From: Ktedonobacterales bacterium
GTDB lineage: Bacteria; Chloroflexota; Ktedonobacteria; Ktedonobacterales; JADMIN01
Assembly (NCBI GenBank): GCA_025450405.1
Contig: JANWHL010000144.1
Coordinates: 1 to 8,138 of the forward strand
Length of the DNA: 8,138 bases
Direction: 5' to 3'
The notes under the pieces were generated by a model, which was given only the letters and a program-made list of their open reading frames with translations, searched no databases and was not told where the DNA came from. This document shows, in pieces, positions 6,328-8,138 of this stretch. Each line of letters opens with the position of its first letter. Within the stretch, counting starts at the first letter, position 1. A program made the position numbers and the translations under genes.

Positions 6328-6354
6328 CCGCGAAATTGAATTTCGCGGGTAATC
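6328..6354 (-). repeat. Palindromic intergenic repeat, copy 2 (perfect 10-bp arms)
   Basis: CCGCGAAATT (6328-6337) and AATTTCGCGG (6339-6348) are exact inverted copies around a single G. As RNA it would form a strong hairpin of about 9 bp with a 3-nt loop. TAATC (6350-6354) follows, so the minus strand reads GATTA-CC-CGCG-AAATTCAATTTC, paralleling copy 1 at 4415-4440. A second, competing pairing is possible between CGCCGCG (6326-6332) and CGCGGCG (6358-6364). There is no T-run, so it is not a classic terminator. I infer a REP-like element; the low-GC core contrasts with the surrounding DNA. Confidence 0.65.
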
Positions 6355-6428
6355 TCGCGCGGCGGGCGCCTGCCCAATGCCATTGAACCATACGCCTGGT
6401 CAAGAAGCGTCCTGGAAAGGGAGCAAAC

Positions 6429-6896
6429 ATGTCGGATCCCGCTACCGTCGCGCGGGTACGCCAGTACCTGGTGGACGGCGTGCCGTTCAACCACATGGTG
6501 GGCCTGCGTGTCATCGCCGCCGACGATGCGTCCGTGGAGATGGAGCTGGCGGAACGCCCCGACCTGCTGAACCACGTCGGGACGATGCACGCGGCGGCGC
6601 AATTCGGTCTGGGCGAGGCCAGCGCTGGGGCGCTGATCGTCGCCGCGCTGGGCGACCTGGTGGCCGCGGGCGCCATCCCGCTGCTGGCGGAGGCGACGAT
6701 CGCCTATCGCAAGCCCGCTGGCGGCACGCTGCGCGCCCACGCCAGTCTGGATGGCGCCACCCGCGAGCGGGTCCACGCCGAATTCACCGGCGCGGGTAAA
6801 GCGCGCGTGGCCGTCGCGATCCGCCTGACCGACGCCGGCGGCGCCGAGACCACCACCCTGGAGACCAGCTGGGCGCTCATCCAGCGCCGTTCGTAG
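6429..6896 (+). CDS. Hotdog-fold thioesterase-like protein (PaaI/DUF4442-like)
   Basis: This 155-aa single-domain protein has the length of stand-alone hotdog thioesterases. The N-terminal helix (about 4-22) leads into a strand with GLRVIAADDASVEMELAER (25-43). Then comes LLNHVGTMHAAAQFGLGEAS (46-65), which resembles the central helix region of DUF4442 and PaaI-like proteins: N48-H49 and E63 are the likely active-site residues. LAEATIAYRKPAGGTLRAHA (86-105) and the C-terminal strands (126-151) complete the fold. Family members hydrolyse acyl-CoA to free acid and CoA, usually as dimers or tetramers in the cytosol. The start has AGGGAG 5 nt upstream. Its place between the acyl-CoA dehydrogenase and thiolase genes suggests it acts on intermediates of beta-oxidation, for example to free CoA from blocked or branched acyl-CoAs. 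Substrate and even catalytic activity are inferred, since some DUF4442 proteins are uncharacterised. Confidence 0.83.
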   Translation: MSDPATVARVRQYLVDGVPFNHMVGLRVIAADDASVEMELAERPDLLNHVGTMHAAAQFGLGEASAGALIVAALGDLVAAGAIPLLAEATIAYRKPAGGTLRAHASLDGATRERVHAEFTGAGKARVAVAIRLTDAGGAETTTLETSWALIQRRS

Positions 6897-6927
6897 GGGC
6901 GTCCGGCTGGGCGCGTCCGCTCTGGCT

Positions 6928-6951
6928 CCCCTCGCCCCGCGGGGAGAGGGG
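6928..6951. repeat. GC-rich palindromic intergenic element
   Basis: CCCCTC-G-CCCC-GC-GGGG-A-GAGGGG folds into a 10-bp stem with one G/A mismatch and a 2-nt apex. It continues into TTGGGGGGTGAGG, making the plus strand G-rich. Elements of this look recur in intergenic spaces of many GC-rich bacterial genomes and are familiar from spurious translations such as PNPLSPRGEG. It sits 31 bp after the thioesterase stop and 78 bp before the thiolase start. No T-run follows. It is probably a dispersed REP-like repeat that could also act on the transcript. Confidence 0.65.
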
Positions 6952-7029
6952 GTTGGGGGGTGAGGTCCTCCGTTCTCCCATCCTCCCTGTGAATCCCTCC
7001 ACCTCGTCAGCAACACGAAGGACACCACC

Positions 7030-8138
7030 ATGCCAGAGGCCGTGATTGTGAGCGCCGTGCGGACCCCCATCGGCCGCGCGAGCAAGGGGCAACTGAAGAG
7101 TGTGCGCGCCGACGACCTCGGCGCGGTGGCCGTGCGCGCGGCCGTGGAGCGCGCGCAGGGGCTGGACCCAGCCCTGATTGAGGACGTGATCATCGGCTGC
7201 GCCTTCCCGGAGGGCGAGCAGGGCATGAATGTGGCCCGCATCATCACCGGACTGGCCGGCCTGCCCAGCTCCGCGGGCGGCACCACCGTCAACCGTTTCT
7301 GCGCCAGCAGCCTGCAGGCCGTCAACATGGCCGCGCAGAGCATCATGCTCGGCCAGGGTGAGGCGATTGTGGCCGGCGGGCTGGAGAGCATGTCGCGCGT
7401 GCCGATGGGTGGCTTCAACCCCAGCTTCAATCCCAGGCTGATCAACAACCCCGAGGGCGTCGAGGCCTGCGGTCTGCCCAGGCACATGACCACCGAGTTT
7501 GGCCAATCCTACATCCCCATGGGCATGACGGCCGAGAACCTCGCCCGCCAGTACGACATCAGCCGCGAGGCGCAGGACCGCTTCGCGCTGCGCAGCCACC
7601 AGCGGGCAATCGCGGCCATCGACTCCGGGGTCTTCGCGCGCGAGATCGTGCCCGTGCCACTGCCCAACGGCGAGCTCTTCACCACCGACGAGGGGCCGCG
7701 GCGCGACACCTCGCTGGAGAAGCTGACCGCCCTCGAGCCAGCGTTCCTGGCCGGTGGGACAGTCACGGCCGGCAACAGCAGCCCGCTGAACGACGGCGCC
7801 TCGGGGGCCGTCCTGATGTCCGCCGACAAGGCCCGCGAGCTCGGCGTGCGTCCGCTCGCCCGTATCCTCGCGATGGCCGTCACCGGCGTCCGGCCCGAGA
7901 TCATGGGCATCGGTCCGGTGGAGGCCGTCCGCAAGGCCCTGGCGCGGGCTAACCTGCGGCTCTCCGACATCGACGTGATCGAGCTCAACGAAGCCTTCGC
8001 GGCGCAGAATCTGGCCGTCATTCGCGAGCTGGGGCTGGACGAGGAGAAGCTGAACCCGCACGGCGGCGCCATCGCGCTGGGCCACCCGCTGGGCTGCTCG
8101 GGCTGCCGCCTGATCGCCACGCTGCTCAACGACCTGGA
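7030..8138 (+). CDS. fadA: Acetyl-CoA C-acyltransferase (thiolase), FadA type, C-terminus cut by window edge
   Basis: The frame is open for 369 codons to the window end; thiolases are usually 390-400 aa, so about 25-30 residues are missing. It performs the last step of beta-oxidation, cleaving 3-ketoacyl-CoA with CoA to acetyl-CoA and a shortened acyl-CoA. Motifs: VIVSAVRTPIGRASKG (5-20) at the N-terminus; NRFCASSLQAV (88-98) with C91, the acylated nucleophile; GGLESMSRVP (116-125); TAGNSSPLNDGASG (246-259); LNEAFAAQ (319-326) with the N320 oxyanion site; and GGAIALGHPLGCSG (345-358) with H352. The second catalytic cysteine, in the C-terminal CxG motif, would lie just beyond the edge. C356 is the frequent variable Cys next to the GHP motif and should not be mistaken for it. 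GAAGGA 7 nt before the ATG gives the start. A biosynthetic acetoacetyl-CoA thiolase is the alternative; the fad neighbours favour degradation. Confidence 0.93.
   Translation, partial: MPEAVIVSAVRTPIGRASKGQLKSVRADDLGAVAVRAAVERAQGLDPALIEDVIIGCAFPEGEQGMNVARIITGLAGLPSSAGGTTVNRFCASSLQAVNMAAQSIMLGQGEAIVAGGLESMSRVPMGGFNPSFNPRLINNPEGVEACGLPRHMTTEFGQSYIPMGMTAENLARQYDISREAQDRFALRSHQRAIAAIDSGVFAREIVPVPLPNGELFTTDEGPRRDTSLEKLTALEPAFLAGGTVTAGNSSPLNDGASGAVLMSADKARELGVRPLARILAMAVTGVRPEIMGIGPVEAVRKALARANLRLSDIDVIELNEAFAAQNLAVIRELGLDEEKLNPHGGAIALGHPLGCSGCRLIATLLNDL

Noticed and set aside
5072..6676. 534-codon minus-strand open frame opposite fadE and the thioesterase gene
   Set aside because: It is antisense to fadE along most of its length, with no domain recognised and no start signal.
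5916..8085. Two overlapping long minus-strand open frames (525 and 402 codons) opposite fadE, thioesterase and thiolase genes
   Set aside because: Both translate the intergenic palindrome as a PPTPSPRG or PPNPLSPRGEG stretch, a known sign of spurious frames; the plus strand holds the real genes.
8085..8101. C356 of the thiolase as the second catalytic cysteine
   Set aside because: In the family the second catalytic Cys is in a C-terminal CxG motif about 26-30 residues after the GHP histidine; that part is beyond the window.

Overview
High-GC bacterial chromosomal DNA with seven supportable protein genes, the two outermost cut by the window edges. Codons are strongly GC-biased at third positions throughout, and none of the genes looks compositionally foreign. 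The gene content suggests a free-living heterotroph: an SGNH-type lipoprotein, an MmyB/MltR-type regulator, a Bacillus-like long FadE and a recurring intergenic palindrome of the CCCCTC..GAGGGG kind. A member of the Chloroflexota (Thermomicrobia-like) or a neighbouring phylum such as the Actinomycetota would fit, but this is inference from style, with no marker gene in the window.

Left part (1-2422), all on the minus strand. Read in the direction of transcription, it starts with an XRE-family regulator with an MmyB-like ligand-binding domain (2422-1604). After a 147-bp gap with its own promoter comes a PLP-dependent Cys/Met-metabolism enzyme (1456-218), then a lipoprotein with an SGNH-hydrolase start (225 to beyond the edge). 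The last two overlap by 8 bp and are probably translationally coupled.

Right part (2609-8138), all on the plus strand: a fatty-acid beta-oxidation cluster in the order acyl-CoA ligase (FadD), acyl-CoA dehydrogenase (FadE type, 592 aa), hotdog-fold thioesterase-like protein, and thiolase (FadA type, cut at the right edge). FadD would activate fatty acids to acyl-CoA, FadE makes the 2-enoyl-CoA, and the thiolase cleaves the 3-ketoacyl-CoA. The hydratase and hydroxyacyl-CoA dehydrogenase steps are not in the window. The hotdog protein could release CoA from acyl-CoAs.

The regulator and fadD are divergent and share a 186-bp region with back-to-back promoter elements and an inverted repeat between them. 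Since an MltR protein of this regulator family from Chloroflexus was crystallised with a fatty acid in its ligand pocket, a fatty-acid-responsive switch over the fad genes is the most attractive hypothesis here. The three junctions inside the fad cluster are 84, 145 and 133 bp long, and each carries an inverted repeat able to form a hairpin. Two of these appear to belong to one small repeat family in opposite orientations. I saw no RNA genes, CRISPR array, transposase or clear intrinsic terminator, and there is no gene-free stretch over 300 bp.
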